Below, piece by piece: positions 32,059-39,932 of a stretch of 64,000 nucleotides of DNA (the first letter of the stretch is position 1; every line of letters starts with the position of its first letter). The notes beneath the pieces were generated by a model. It was not told the DNA's origin, ran no database searches, and worked only from the letters and a program-made list of their open reading frames with translations. Source of the stretch: JAEUNX01 sp034004685. Its GTDB lineage: Bacteria; Pseudomonadota; Gammaproteobacteria; Burkholderiales; Rhodocyclaceae. Made by a program: the position numbers and the translations under genes. The stretch spans positions 1 through 64,000 of the forward strand of contig JAVEWG010000017.1 in the NCBI GenBank assembly GCA_034004685.1, written 5' to 3'.

Positions 32059-32177
32059 GGGCCTTCTGGAAACCCCGGCCTGAACGCCGCGATACTCAGC
32101 GCCCCCTTCGGCTACGCTGAGCCGCAGCCCCGGGTTCCGCCACCAGGCCCTTTCCAGACACCCAAGTCTCCCGGGAC

Positions 32178-33185
32178 GTGAGCCAGCCCCGCCGCCCCAA
32201 GACCCCCTCGGGCAAGCCAGCGCCCGAGCCCAAGTCACGCCCCCTGGCCGGCCTGGACAAGCTGCGCAGCCAGCTCCGCGCCAGGCCGCCCGCGCCCCCT
32301 GCCAAACCAGCCCAGGCAGCCACCGCAGAGCCCCTCGCCCCCACCGAGGACTTGGCGGCCCTGTTACGAACCAGCCTGGGCCTCGTTCAGCCCATGCCCG
32401 CCGACGGCCGGGCCGAGGTAGAGCGCCCCAAACCTCCACCCCGGCCCCGCCCCAAGCCCCCTCAGGAAGTCGAGCCCGATCTCCGGGAGAACGGCGCTGC
32501 TCGCCGCCGCCCCCAGGATCCCTTCGCGGCGGCCATGGCGGATGTCACCCCCCTCAAGGACAGTGGCCGGGTGGATCTCAGCGGCCCCGGCGCCCCAGGC
32601 AGCCACCAAGACCCCGAGCCCGCGCCCCCCCTGCCGGATCTCCACGACCCCATTCAGCTGTTCCGCCACGCGACCCAAGGCACCACCCCCCTGCCCGACC
32701 AGGGCCGGCTCCATCTGGAGCGCCCTGGCCCCGCGCCCCGGCCTGTGAAACGGGTCGAGGACGAGGAGTCGGTACTCAAGGAAGCCCTGTCTACGCCCCT
32801 GAGCTTCGAAGATCGTCTGGATAGCGGCGAGGAGGCCGCCTTCCTGCGCGTTGGCCTGCCTCGCCGGATCCTCACCGATTTACGACGGGGCCGCTGGGTG
32901 GTCCAGGGGGAGCTGGATCTCCACGGCCTAACCCGGGACGAAGCCCGCGCCACCCTGGCGGCCTTCCTGGCCAGCAGCCTGAGCCGGGGCCTGCGTTGCC
33001 TGCGGATCATCCATGGCAAGGGCCTGGGCTCCCCGGGAGGCGTTGGGCTGCTCAAGCAGCTCTCCCAGGGCTGGCTAGCCCAGCGGGACGAGATTCTCGC
33101 CTTCTGCCAGGCCCGCCCCCATGACGGCGGCAGCGGCGCCCTGCTGGTGCTGCTGCGGGCCGGGGGCGGCAACCGGCCATCCTGA
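32178..33185 (+). CDS. Smr/MutS2-domain protein
   Basis: A 335-aa protein from GTG at 32178 (MSQPRRPKTPSGKPAPEP). The first ~230 residues are proline-, arginine- and acid-rich and look disordered. The C-terminal ~90 residues form the Smr domain: GELDLHGLTRDEARATLAAF, then LRIIHGKGLGSPGGVGLLKQ. The HGKG loop and the DLHG motif are the expected active-site features of this RNA/DNA endonuclease fold. The function of free-standing Smr proteins in this group is not settled. It is followed by a strong bidirectional terminator shared with the PII gene. Confidence 0.88.
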   Translation: MSQPRRPKTPSGKPAPEPKSRPLAGLDKLRSQLRARPPAPPAKPAQAATAEPLAPTEDLAALLRTSLGLVQPMPADGRAEVERPKPPPRPRPKPPQEVEPDLRENGAARRRPQDPFAAAMADVTPLKDSGRVDLSGPGAPGSHQDPEPAPPLPDLHDPIQLFRHATQGTTPLPDQGRLHLERPGPAPRPVKRVEDEESVLKEALSTPLSFEDRLDSGEEAAFLRVGLPRRILTDLRRGRWVVQGELDLHGLTRDEARATLAAFLASSLSRGLRCLRIIHGKGLGSPGGVGLLKQLSQGWLAQRDEILAFCQARPHDGGSGALLVLLRAGGGNRPS

Positions 33186-33201
33186 AGGCCCATCAACAAA
33201 A

Positions 33202-33225
33202 AAGGCCCGGCAAGCCGGGCCTTTC
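33202..33225. terminator. Bidirectional terminator between the Smr gene and the PII gene
   Basis: AAAGGCCCGG, loop CAAG, CCGGGCCTTT is a perfect 10-bp stem, preceded by an A run and ending in T on the plus strand. It lies between two converging genes. Confidence 0.85.
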
Positions 33226-33246
33226 GCATGTTCACCGAGGGCTGCG

Positions 33247-33585
33247 TCAGATCGCGCTTTCGTCCGTTTCGCCGGTGCGGATCCGCACCACCTGCTCCAC
33301 CGGCATGACGAAAATCTTGCCGTCGCCGATCTTGCCTGTGCGGGCGGCCTTGATGACGGCCTCGATGGCCTGGTCCACCATGCTGTCCCCCACCACCACC
33401 TCCACCTTGATCTTGGGGAGGAAGTCCACCACGTACTCGGCGCCCCGGTACAACTCGGTGTGGCCCTTCTGACGCCCGAAACCCTTCACCTCGGAAACGG
33501 TCAGGCCGGTGATGCCCACTTCCGACAGGGCTTCCCGTACCTCGTCGAGCTTGAAGGGCTTGATGACGGCTTCGATCTTCTTCAT
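33247..33585 (-). CDS. glnB: Nitrogen regulatory protein P-II
   Basis: A 112-aa PII protein, standard length. MKKIEAVIKPFKLDEVREAL is the invariant start. The T loop contains the uridylylation tyrosine in GAEYVVDFLPK, and the B and C loops are seen in ARTGKIGDGKIFV and VRIRTGETDESAI. It binds ATP/ADP and 2-oxoglutarate and controls glutamine synthetase adenylylation, NtrB and other partners. It follows nadE on the same strand with 47 bases between; a PII gene next to nadE is seen in several betaproteobacteria. GlnB versus GlnK is decided here only by the absence of amtB beside it. Confidence 0.93.
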   Translation of the reverse strand: MKKIEAVIKPFKLDEVREALSEVGITGLTVSEVKGFGRQKGHTELYRGAEYVVDFLPKIKVEVVVGDSMVDQAIEAVIKAARTGKIGDGKIFVMPVEQVVRIRTGETDESAI

Positions 33586-33632
33586 GCAAATCTCCTAGGG
33601 GTGGCGGCCCCAGCCCCGGGGGCTGGACCGTT

Positions 33633-35255
33633 TCAGTATTCGTCCCGGTAGCGGGATGTTATCGGATAACGCCAGTCCTTGCCGAATCCCCGCTGGGTAA
33701 CCCGGATACCCACCGGAGCCTGGCGGCGCTTGTATTCATTGCGCTTCAACATCCCCACGGCGCGCCGCACATCCACCTCGGAATAGCCCTGGGCAATGAT
33801 CTGGCGGGGGGATTCGTCCCGCTCCATGTAGGCCTCGATGATGGCGTCCAGCACCTCATAAGGGGGCAGGGAATCCTGGTCCTTCTGATCGGGCTTGAGC
33901 TCGGCGGAAGGCGGCCGCTCGATGATGTTGCGGGGGATCACCTCGCCGCCGGGCTGGGCGTTGCGCCAGAGGGAGAGGCGATACACGAAGGTCTTGTAGA
34001 TGTCCTTCAACACCGCGAAGCCGCCGGCCATGTCGCCGTAGAGGGTGGCGTAGCCAGTGGCCATCTCGCTCTTGTTGCCGGTGGTGAGCACCAGGGAGCC
34101 GGTCTTGTTGGACAAGGCCATCAGGATCAGGCCCCGGATGCGGGACTGGATGTTTTCCTCGGTGGTATCCGCCGGCAGGCCAGCAAACTGGCCGGCCAGC
34201 AGGGAAGCAAAGGTCTCCATGGCGGTAGCGATGGGAATCTCGTCGTAGCGGACGCCCAAGCGGCGGACCATCTCGCGGGAGTCGTCCAGGCTCATCTGGG
34301 CGGTATAGGGAGAGGCCATCATCACTGCCCGTACCCGCTCGGGGCCCAGGGCATCCACCGCCACCGCCAGGGTCAAGGCCGAGTCGATGCCGCCAGACAA
34401 GCCGATGATGGCGCCGGGAAAGCCGTTCTTGCCCAGGTAATCCCGCACCCCCACCCGCATGGCCTCATACACCTCGGCCTCGGGGGACAGGCTCGGCGTG
34501 ATAGCGCCGCCGCGCCAGCGCCCGCCAGCGAATTCCAGCACATCCAGGCGGGCCAGGAAGGAAGGCGCCTGGTAGGCCAGGGAGCCATCCCGCTCCAGGG
34601 CGAAGGAGGCGCCGTCGAACACCAGTTCGTCCTGCCCCCCCACCATGTTGATGTAGAGCACCGGCATGCCGGTCTCAGCCACCCGGGAGCGCAGCACTTC
34701 CCAGCGGCGAGCCTGCTTGTTCATGTGGAAGGGAGAGGCATTCAGGGCCAGCAGCACCTCGGCCCCGGCCGCCCGGGCTGCCTCGGCGGGACCGGGTTGC
34801 CACAGGTCCTCGCAGATATTGAGGCCCACCCGCAGCCCATTTAGCTCGAACACGCAGGGCGCCCGGCCTTCCTGGAAGTAGCGCTCCTCATCGAAGACCT
34901 CGTAGTTGGGCAGGCGCTGCTTGTGATATCGGGCGATCACCTGGCCATCCCGCAGCACCAGGGCGGCGTTGTAGCGCGCCCCCGCCATCTCTTCGGGGCA
35001 ACCCAGCACCAGGGTGATGCCCTGGGTCTCGGCCCCCAGGGCATCCACGGCGGCGGCGCAGGCCCGGTAGAAATCGGGCCTCAGCAAGAGGTCTTCCGGC
35101 GGATAACCGCACAGGGCCAATTCAGGGGTCACGAGGAGTTGGGCACCGGCGGCGCGGGCGCCCGCCAAGGCCTCCCGGATCAGGGCGACATTGCCCTCCA
35201 GGTCACCCACCACCGCATTGATCTGGGCAACCGCGACTTTGATAGCTTTTTCCAT
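33633..35255 (-). CDS. nadE: Glutamine-dependent NAD(+) synthase
   Basis: A 540-aa two-domain enzyme. The N-terminal nitrilase-type glutaminase has the Glu-Lys-Cys triad: E in VTPELALCGYPPEDLLL, K in YHKQRLPNYEVFDE, and C in LRVGLNICEDLWQPG. The C-terminal ATP-pyrophosphatase domain shows the P loop GLSGGIDSALTLAVAVDALG and the later TTGNKSEMATGYATLYGDMA motif. It amidates nicotinic acid adenine dinucleotide to NAD with ammonia channelled from glutamine. ATG at 35255 is the family start. Upstream lies a small cluster of DnaA-box-like sequences. Confidence 0.96.
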   Translation of the reverse strand: MEKAIKVAVAQINAVVGDLEGNVALIREALAGARAAGAQLLVTPELALCGYPPEDLLLRPDFYRACAAAVDALGAETQGITLVLGCPEEMAGARYNAALVLRDGQVIARYHKQRLPNYEVFDEERYFQEGRAPCVFELNGLRVGLNICEDLWQPGPAEAARAAGAEVLLALNASPFHMNKQARRWEVLRSRVAETGMPVLYINMVGGQDELVFDGASFALERDGSLAYQAPSFLARLDVLEFAGGRWRGGAITPSLSPEAEVYEAMRVGVRDYLGKNGFPGAIIGLSGGIDSALTLAVAVDALGPERVRAVMMASPYTAQMSLDDSREMVRRLGVRYDEIPIATAMETFASLLAGQFAGLPADTTEENIQSRIRGLILMALSNKTGSLVLTTGNKSEMATGYATLYGDMAGGFAVLKDIYKTFVYRLSLWRNAQPGGEVIPRNIIERPPSAELKPDQKDQDSLPPYEVLDAIIEAYMERDESPRQIIAQGYSEVDVRRAVGMLKRNEYKRRQAPVGIRVTQRGFGKDWRYPITSRYRDEY

Positions 35256-35288
35256 AGGGCCGTAACTATACCTCCAGCCAGCCCGGGA

Positions 35289-35334
35289 CTATCCACATCC
35301 ACCGTTGAGAAAGCTGTGGACAACCCGTGGACAA
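35289..35334. promoter_or_regulatory. Three DnaA-box-like 9-mers upstream of nadE
   Basis: CTATCCACA (35289-35297), TGTGGACAA (35315-35323) and CGTGGACAA (35326-35334) resemble TTATCCACA or its complement with one to two mismatches. They lie in the 160-bp space between the divergent nadE and acyltransferase genes. DnaA control of either gene is possible but unproved. Confidence 0.35.
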
Positions 35335-35414
35335 GGCACCCATTGCCTTGAAGCGCTTTACTTCCATCGCGCTGCACCATAATTTGGCATCTGGCTCCAA
35401 CCCGGCCCCAGCCC

Positions 35415-36539
35415 ATGCCCGACCAGCCTTTCCGCACCCATTTTTCCCTGCGTGAGATCCCAGCGGCAACGTGGGACGCCCTGACCGATGGCCACCCGGC
35501 CCTGGCCCATGCCTACCTGGCCACCCTGGAAGACACCGGCTGCGTGGGTCCGGGGACGGGCTGGACGCCCCGCCACGCCACCCTGTGGCAAGACCACCGC
35601 CTGGTGGCGGCCCTGCCCCTCTATGAGAAAGCCCACTCCTACGGGGAATATGTGTTCGACTGGGCCTGGGCCGAAGCCTATGCCCGCCACGGGCTGGCCT
35701 ACTACCCCAAGTGGCTGGCGGCGATCCCGTTTTCCCCCCTGCCCGGCCCGCGCCTGCTGGCCCGGGACCAGGCCGCGCGGGACAAGCTGCTGCGGGCAGT
35801 CCTGCACGCCGCCCGGGAGGCGCGGGTATCGTCCCTCCACATCCTCTTCCCGCCGGAGGACCAGGCCTCCCCCATGGCCGAGGCTGGCATGCTGTTGCGC
35901 CAGGGGATCCAGTTCCACTGGCACAACGCCGGCTACCGGGATTTCGACGATTTCCTTTCCCGGCTCAACCACGACAAGCGCAAAAAAATCCGCCAGGAGC
36001 GCCGCCGTGCCCAAGCGGGCCTGACCTTCACCTGGCTGGATGGGCGGGAGGCTTCGGCGCAAGACTGGCGCTTCTTCCACCACTGCTACGCCCTCACCTA
36101 CGCCGCCCACCGCTCCACCCCCTACCTGAGTCCGGCCTTCTTCCAGGGCCTGGCCCGAGCCATGCCAGAATCGGTGCGCCTGCTGCGGGTAGACCGGGGC
36201 GACCGGCCCCTGGCCGCGGCCTTCTTCCTCCAGGGACCGGAAGCGCTCTACGGCCGCTACTGGGGCGCCACCGAGTTCGTGCCCCGTCTGCATTTTGAAG
36301 TGTGCTATTACGCCGCCATCGAATACGCCATCGCCCAGGGCCTGGCCCGCCTGGAAGGGGGCGCCCAGGGGGAGCACAAGCTGGCCCGGGGGCTCACCCC
36401 GGTGCGCACCTGGTCGGCCCACTGGCTGCGGGAACCGGCCTTTGCCGATGCGGTGGCCCGCTACCTGGAACGGGAGACCGAAGGCGTGGAGGCCTGGTTG
36501 GGGGAGCTTGAGCAGCGCAGTCCCTTCCGCCAGGCTTGA
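35415..36539 (+). CDS. FemAB-like peptidogalycan biosynthesis / GNAT-type acyltransferase (DUF482)
   Basis: A 374-aa protein of the DUF482 (PF04339) family in the GNAT/FemAB superfamily. Family features are the opening MPDQPFRTHFSLREIPAATW, GEYVFDWAWAEAYARHGLAY, FLSRLNHDKRKKIRQERRRA and the second-domain segment LYGRYWGATEFVPRLHFEVC. The double GNAT fold suggests transfer of an acyl or aminoacyl group. The true substrate is unknown, and the family name is historical. It is cytoplasmic with no signal peptide and is divergent from nadE, with no obvious operon partner. Confidence 0.9.
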   Translation: MPDQPFRTHFSLREIPAATWDALTDGHPALAHAYLATLEDTGCVGPGTGWTPRHATLWQDHRLVAALPLYEKAHSYGEYVFDWAWAEAYARHGLAYYPKWLAAIPFSPLPGPRLLARDQAARDKLLRAVLHAAREARVSSLHILFPPEDQASPMAEAGMLLRQGIQFHWHNAGYRDFDDFLSRLNHDKRKKIRQERRRAQAGLTFTWLDGREASAQDWRFFHHCYALTYAAHRSTPYLSPAFFQGLARAMPESVRLLRVDRGDRPLAAAFFLQGPEALYGRYWGATEFVPRLHFEVCYYAAIEYAIAQGLARLEGGAQGEHKLARGLTPVRTWSAHWLREPAFADAVARYLERETEGVEAWLGELEQRSPFRQA

Positions 36540-36936
36540 ACCTAAAAACCTCTCCGCGGAGACACAGCGGCGCAGAGCAAGACGAGAAATCCATCGCCTG
36601 CCCCGAATTACGTGCTCACCTTCAGGGTTACGGCCATAGTTTGCGCGACGAGACCACGGTTTTTCTGTGTTCTCCATGCCGCCGTGGTTCAACAGCGTTT
36701 TCCAGGTTGAATCAGCCCGGAGCGGCCGCCCAGCACCCCTCGCCAAAATGCCGGGATCCTGCCACCCCCCGCAAGACGAGCGCCAGAGGCCGATCGAACA
36801 GTGGTAACCTCATTTCGTTACAACCCAACGGAGCGTCAGCTGAAGTCGTCATATCCGTGGACATGAGAAGCCTGCCCGCACCAGGAGGCCCACCGTCCGT
36901 CAGTATGTATTCACGCAGAAACGAGGAGGTTGAAAC
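36540..36936. repeat. Intergenic region with a degraded interspersed repeat, upstream of hppA
   Basis: About 400 bp without a gene. CTCCGCGGAGACACAGCGGC (36551-36570) and TTTTTCTGTGTTCTCC (36660-36675) resemble dispersed intergenic repeats that contain ...CTCTGCG..., ...GTTCTCTGTG... blocks in many environmental genomes. ACCACGG (36654-36660) and CCGTGGT (36686-36692) form an outer stem. The last 100 bases contain the hppA leader with AGGAGG seven bases before its ATG. A 136-codon open frame here is judged spurious. Confidence 0.45.
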
Positions 36937-38988
36937 ATGCCTGTAGCATTATGGTTTGCTCTGGTTTGCTCGGTGATTGCGATTCTGTACGGGGCATTCT
37001 TCAGCAAGTGGATTTTGTCTTTGCCCGCTGGCAACGAGCGCATGCAGGAGATCGCCCGTGCGGTCCAGACCGGCGCATCGGCTTACCTTAACCGCCAGTA
37101 CGGCACCATCGGCATCGTCGGAGTGGTATTGGCCGTGGTGATCGGCTTTGCCCTGGGCTGGCCCACCGCCATCGGCTTCGTGCTTGGCGCGGTACTCTCC
37201 GGAGCGGCCGGCTACATCGGCATGAATGTTTCGGTGCGGGCCAACGTGCGCACCGCCGAAGCCGCCCGCCAAGGCGTCAACGAAGCCCTCACGGTGGCCT
37301 TCCGGGGCGGCGCCATCACCGGCATGCTGGTCGCCGGGCTGGGCCTGCTGGGGGTGGCCGGCTACTACGCATTCCTGAAATCCGGCGCGGCGCCGGACCT
37401 GTCCATGGTGGACGTGCTTCATCCCCTGGTCGGCCTGGCCTTCGGTTCCTCCTTGATCTCCATCTTCGCCCGGCTGGGGGGTGGCATCTTCACCAAGGGT
37501 GCCGACGTGGGCGCCGACCTGGTGGGCAAGGTGGAAGCGGGCATCCCCGAGGACGACCCGCGCAATCCGGCGGTGATCGCCGATAACGTGGGGGATAACG
37601 TGGGGGACTGCGCCGGGATGGCGGCGGACCTCTTTGAAACCTATGTGGTGACCATCGTCGCCACGATGCTGCTGGGCGCCCTGAGTTTCACGGCCCAGGC
37701 GGCGGCAACGGTGACCTATCCCCTGGTGCTCGGCGGCTTTTCCATCATCGCCTCAATCGTCGGCTGCATGTTCGTCAAGGCCTCCCCCAACGGCAAGATC
37801 ATGAATGCCCTCTATCGGGGCCTGATCGTGGCCGGCGTGTTGGCGCTGATCGCCTTCTATCCCCTGACCACCTGGATCCTGGGGGACGGACTCACCACCG
37901 CCGACGGTAACCTGATCAGCGCGGGCGCCATTTATGGGACGGCGGTGATCGGCCTGATCCTGACCGGCCTGATGGTATTCATCACCGAGTACTACACTGG
38001 CACCGACTTCAAACCGGTGCGCCATATCGCCGAAGCATCCACCACCGGCCACGGCACCAACATCATCGCCGGCCTGGGGGTTTCCATGAAGGCCACCGCT
38101 TGGCCGGTGCTGGCGGTGTGCGCCGCCATCCTGTCGTCCTACCAGCTGGCGGGCCTCTACGGCATCGCCATCGCCGCCACCTCCATGCTGTCCATGGCCG
38201 GCATCATCGTGGCCCTGGACGCCTACGGCCCCATCACCGACAACGCCGGGGGCATCGCCGAAATGGCCGAACTGCCGGATTCGGTGCGGGCGGTGACCGA
38301 TCCGCTGGACGCCGTGGGCAACACTACCAAGGCGGTGACCAAGGGTTACGCCATCGGCTCGGCGGGCCTGGCCGCCCTGGTGCTGTTCGCCGACTACACC
38401 CACGCCCTGGAAAGCTCGGGACACCACCTGACCTTCGATCTCTCCAACCACATGGTGATCGTCGGCCTGTTCATCGGCGGCCTGATCCCCTACCTCTTCG
38501 GCGCCATGGCCATGGAAGCGGTGGGCCGGGCTGCGGGGTCGGTGGTGGTGGAAGTGCGCCGCCAGTTCAAGGAGATCCCCGGCATCATGGCCGGCACAGC
38601 CAAGCCGGATTACTCCCGGGCGGTGGATATGCTGACCAAGGCAGCCATCAAGGAAATGATGATTCCGTCCCTGCTGCCCGTGGGCGTGCCCATTCTGGTG
38701 GGTCTGATCCTCGGGCCCCAGGCCCTGGGGGGCGTGCTGATGGGTACCATCGTCACCGGCCTGTTCGTCGCCATCTCCATGACCACCGGCGGCGGCGCCT
38801 GGGATAACGCCAAGAAGTACATCGAGGACGGCCATTTCGGCGGCAAAGGCTCCGAAGCCCACAAGGCCGCGGTCACCGGCGACACCGTGGGCGACCCCTA
38901 CAAGGACACCGCCGGCCCCGCCGTCAATCCGCTGATCAAGATCATCAACCTGGTGGCCCTGCTGATTGTGCCCCTGATCGCCGGCTAA
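36937..38988 (+). CDS. hppA: K(+)-independent proton-translocating pyrophosphatase
   Basis: A 683-aa membrane protein with about 16 transmembrane segments. Pyrophosphate-binding motifs GGGIFTKGADVGADLVGKVE and NPAVIADNVGDNVGDCAGMA are intact, as is the C-terminal GDTVGDPYKDTAGPAVNPLI. The segment GNTTKAVTKGYAIGSAGL has lysine where K(+)-dependent enzymes have alanine, so it should be potassium-independent. It couples pyrophosphate hydrolysis to proton export and can run in reverse. The ATG at 36937 has AGGAGG upstream. A soluble pyrophosphatase gene lies just downstream in convergent orientation, so both pyrophosphate sinks are neighbours. Confidence 0.97.
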   Translation: MPVALWFALVCSVIAILYGAFFSKWILSLPAGNERMQEIARAVQTGASAYLNRQYGTIGIVGVVLAVVIGFALGWPTAIGFVLGAVLSGAAGYIGMNVSVRANVRTAEAARQGVNEALTVAFRGGAITGMLVAGLGLLGVAGYYAFLKSGAAPDLSMVDVLHPLVGLAFGSSLISIFARLGGGIFTKGADVGADLVGKVEAGIPEDDPRNPAVIADNVGDNVGDCAGMAADLFETYVVTIVATMLLGALSFTAQAAATVTYPLVLGGFSIIASIVGCMFVKASPNGKIMNALYRGLIVAGVLALIAFYPLTTWILGDGLTTADGNLISAGAIYGTAVIGLILTGLMVFITEYYTGTDFKPVRHIAEASTTGHGTNIIAGLGVSMKATAWPVLAVCAAILSSYQLAGLYGIAIAATSMLSMAGIIVALDAYGPITDNAGGIAEMAELPDSVRAVTDPLDAVGNTTKAVTKGYAIGSAGLAALVLFADYTHALESSGHHLTFDLSNHMVIVGLFIGGLIPYLFGAMAMEAVGRAAGSVVVEVRRQFKEIPGIMAGTAKPDYSRAVDMLTKAAIKEMMIPSLLPVGVPILVGLILGPQALGGVLMGTIVTGLFVAISMTTGGGAWDNAKKYIEDGHFGGKGSEAHKAAVTGDTVGDPYKDTAGPAVNPLIKIINLVALLIVPLIAG

Positions 38989-39038
38989 AGACGGATGCAG
39001 CACCCGGGGAAGACGGGATCTCCGCCTTCCCCATGGAC

Positions 39039-39064
39039 AAAGGCCCCGTTCAACGGGGCCTTTT
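39039..39064. terminator. Bidirectional terminator between hppA and ppa
   Basis: AAAGGCCCCGTT, then AACGGGGCCTTT separated by one base, forms a near-continuous stem with T residues on the plus side. It lies between convergent hppA and ppa. Confidence 0.88.
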
Positions 39065-39090
39065 GCTTGCGCTACCAGGGGCGCGGGGAC

Positions 39091-39639
39091 TCAGAAGTTC
39101 GGCTTGTCCTTGGCATTGTTGTAGGCCTCGATGCCCGCCAGGATTTCCCCCTTGGCTGCGTCCTTGTCGCACCAGCCCACCACCTTGACCCACTTGCCCT
39201 GCTCCAGATCCTTGTAATGCTCGAAGAAGTGCACGATCTGACGCAGCAGCAGGTCGTCCAGGTCCCGGAAGGTATCGATCCGGTCATACAGGGTGGTCAG
39301 CTTGCTCACCGGCACCGCCAGCACCTTGGCATCCTGGCCGCCTTCGTCTTCCATCTTGAGCATGCCCACCGGGCGGCAGCGGATCACCACCCCCGGCAGC
39401 AGGGGGAAAGGGGTCACCACCAGCACGTCCACCGGGTCACCATCCCCGGCGATGGTGTGGGGCACATAACCGTAGTTGCAGGGGTAGCACATGGAAGTAC
39501 CCATGAAGCGGTCCACGAAAATCGCGCCGCTGTCCTTGTCTACCTCGAACTTGATCGGATCGGCATGCGCCGGAATCTCGATGATGACGTTGATGTCGTT
39601 CGGCACATCCTTGCCGGACTTAATTTGGTCGATGCCCAT
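39091..39639 (-). CDS. ppa: Inorganic pyrophosphatase (soluble, family I)
   Basis: A 182-aa family I pyrophosphatase. ATG at 39639 (MGIDQIKSGKDVPNDINVII) follows GGAGG; an in-frame extension to 39690 is rejected. Active-site residues are visible in FEVDKDSGAIFVDRF, YPCNYGYVPHT and the metal site GDGDPVDVLVV, plus the later KVVGWCDKDAAKGEI-like tail. It hydrolyses pyrophosphate in the cytoplasm and pulls biosynthetic reactions forward. Its gene converges on hppA across a shared terminator. Confidence 0.96.
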   Translation of the reverse strand: MGIDQIKSGKDVPNDINVIIEIPAHADPIKFEVDKDSGAIFVDRFMGTSMCYPCNYGYVPHTIAGDGDPVDVLVVTPFPLLPGVVIRCRPVGMLKMEDEGGQDAKVLAVPVSKLTTLYDRIDTFRDLDDLLLRQIVHFFEHYKDLEQGKWVKVVGWCDKDAAKGEILAGIEAYNNAKDKPNF

Positions 39640-39705
39640 ACTTCCTCCGAGAAAGGAGCGGATTATAAGGGAAGTGGGCTGACTGACCACTTACACAGCC
39701 CGGCC

Positions 39706-39912
39706 TCATTCCGCGTCGAACCCTGCCTCCTCAATGGCGTGGCGCAGGCGCTCCAGAGCCACCCGGGCGGGGTCGAAGTCCACCCGGGCCTCCCCCGCCT
39801 CCAGGGAAACCTCCGCCCGCTCCACCCCGGGCAGGGCGGTCAGCACCCCGATCACGCTCTTCGCGCAGCCGCCGCAGCTCATGCCACCCACCTTGATCAC
39901 CACGTTTGCCAT
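39706..39912 (-). CDS. copZ: CopZ-like heavy-metal-binding chaperone
   Basis: A 68-aa HMA-domain protein starting MANVVIKVGGMSCGGCAKSV. The GGMSCGGC loop is the CxxC metal site for Cu(I). The sequence then follows the ferredoxin-like fold (VERAEVSLEAGEARVDFDPA; IEEAGFDAE). It lies just downstream of copA on the same strand, 20 bases after its stop. A copper chaperone handing the metal to the ATPase is the obvious role. A longer open frame to 40278 lies inside copA. Confidence 0.92.
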   Translation of the reverse strand: MANVVIKVGGMSCGGCAKSVIGVLTALPGVERAEVSLEAGEARVDFDPARVALERLRHAIEEAGFDAE

Positions 39913-39932
39913 CTCTTTCCTCTCCAGGGAAT

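Noticed and set aside
37753..39003. 416-codon His/Gly-rich minus-strand frame opposite hppA
   Set aside because: Shadow of an intact H+-pyrophosphatase; histidine richness comes from antisense reading of Met/Val/Ala codons.
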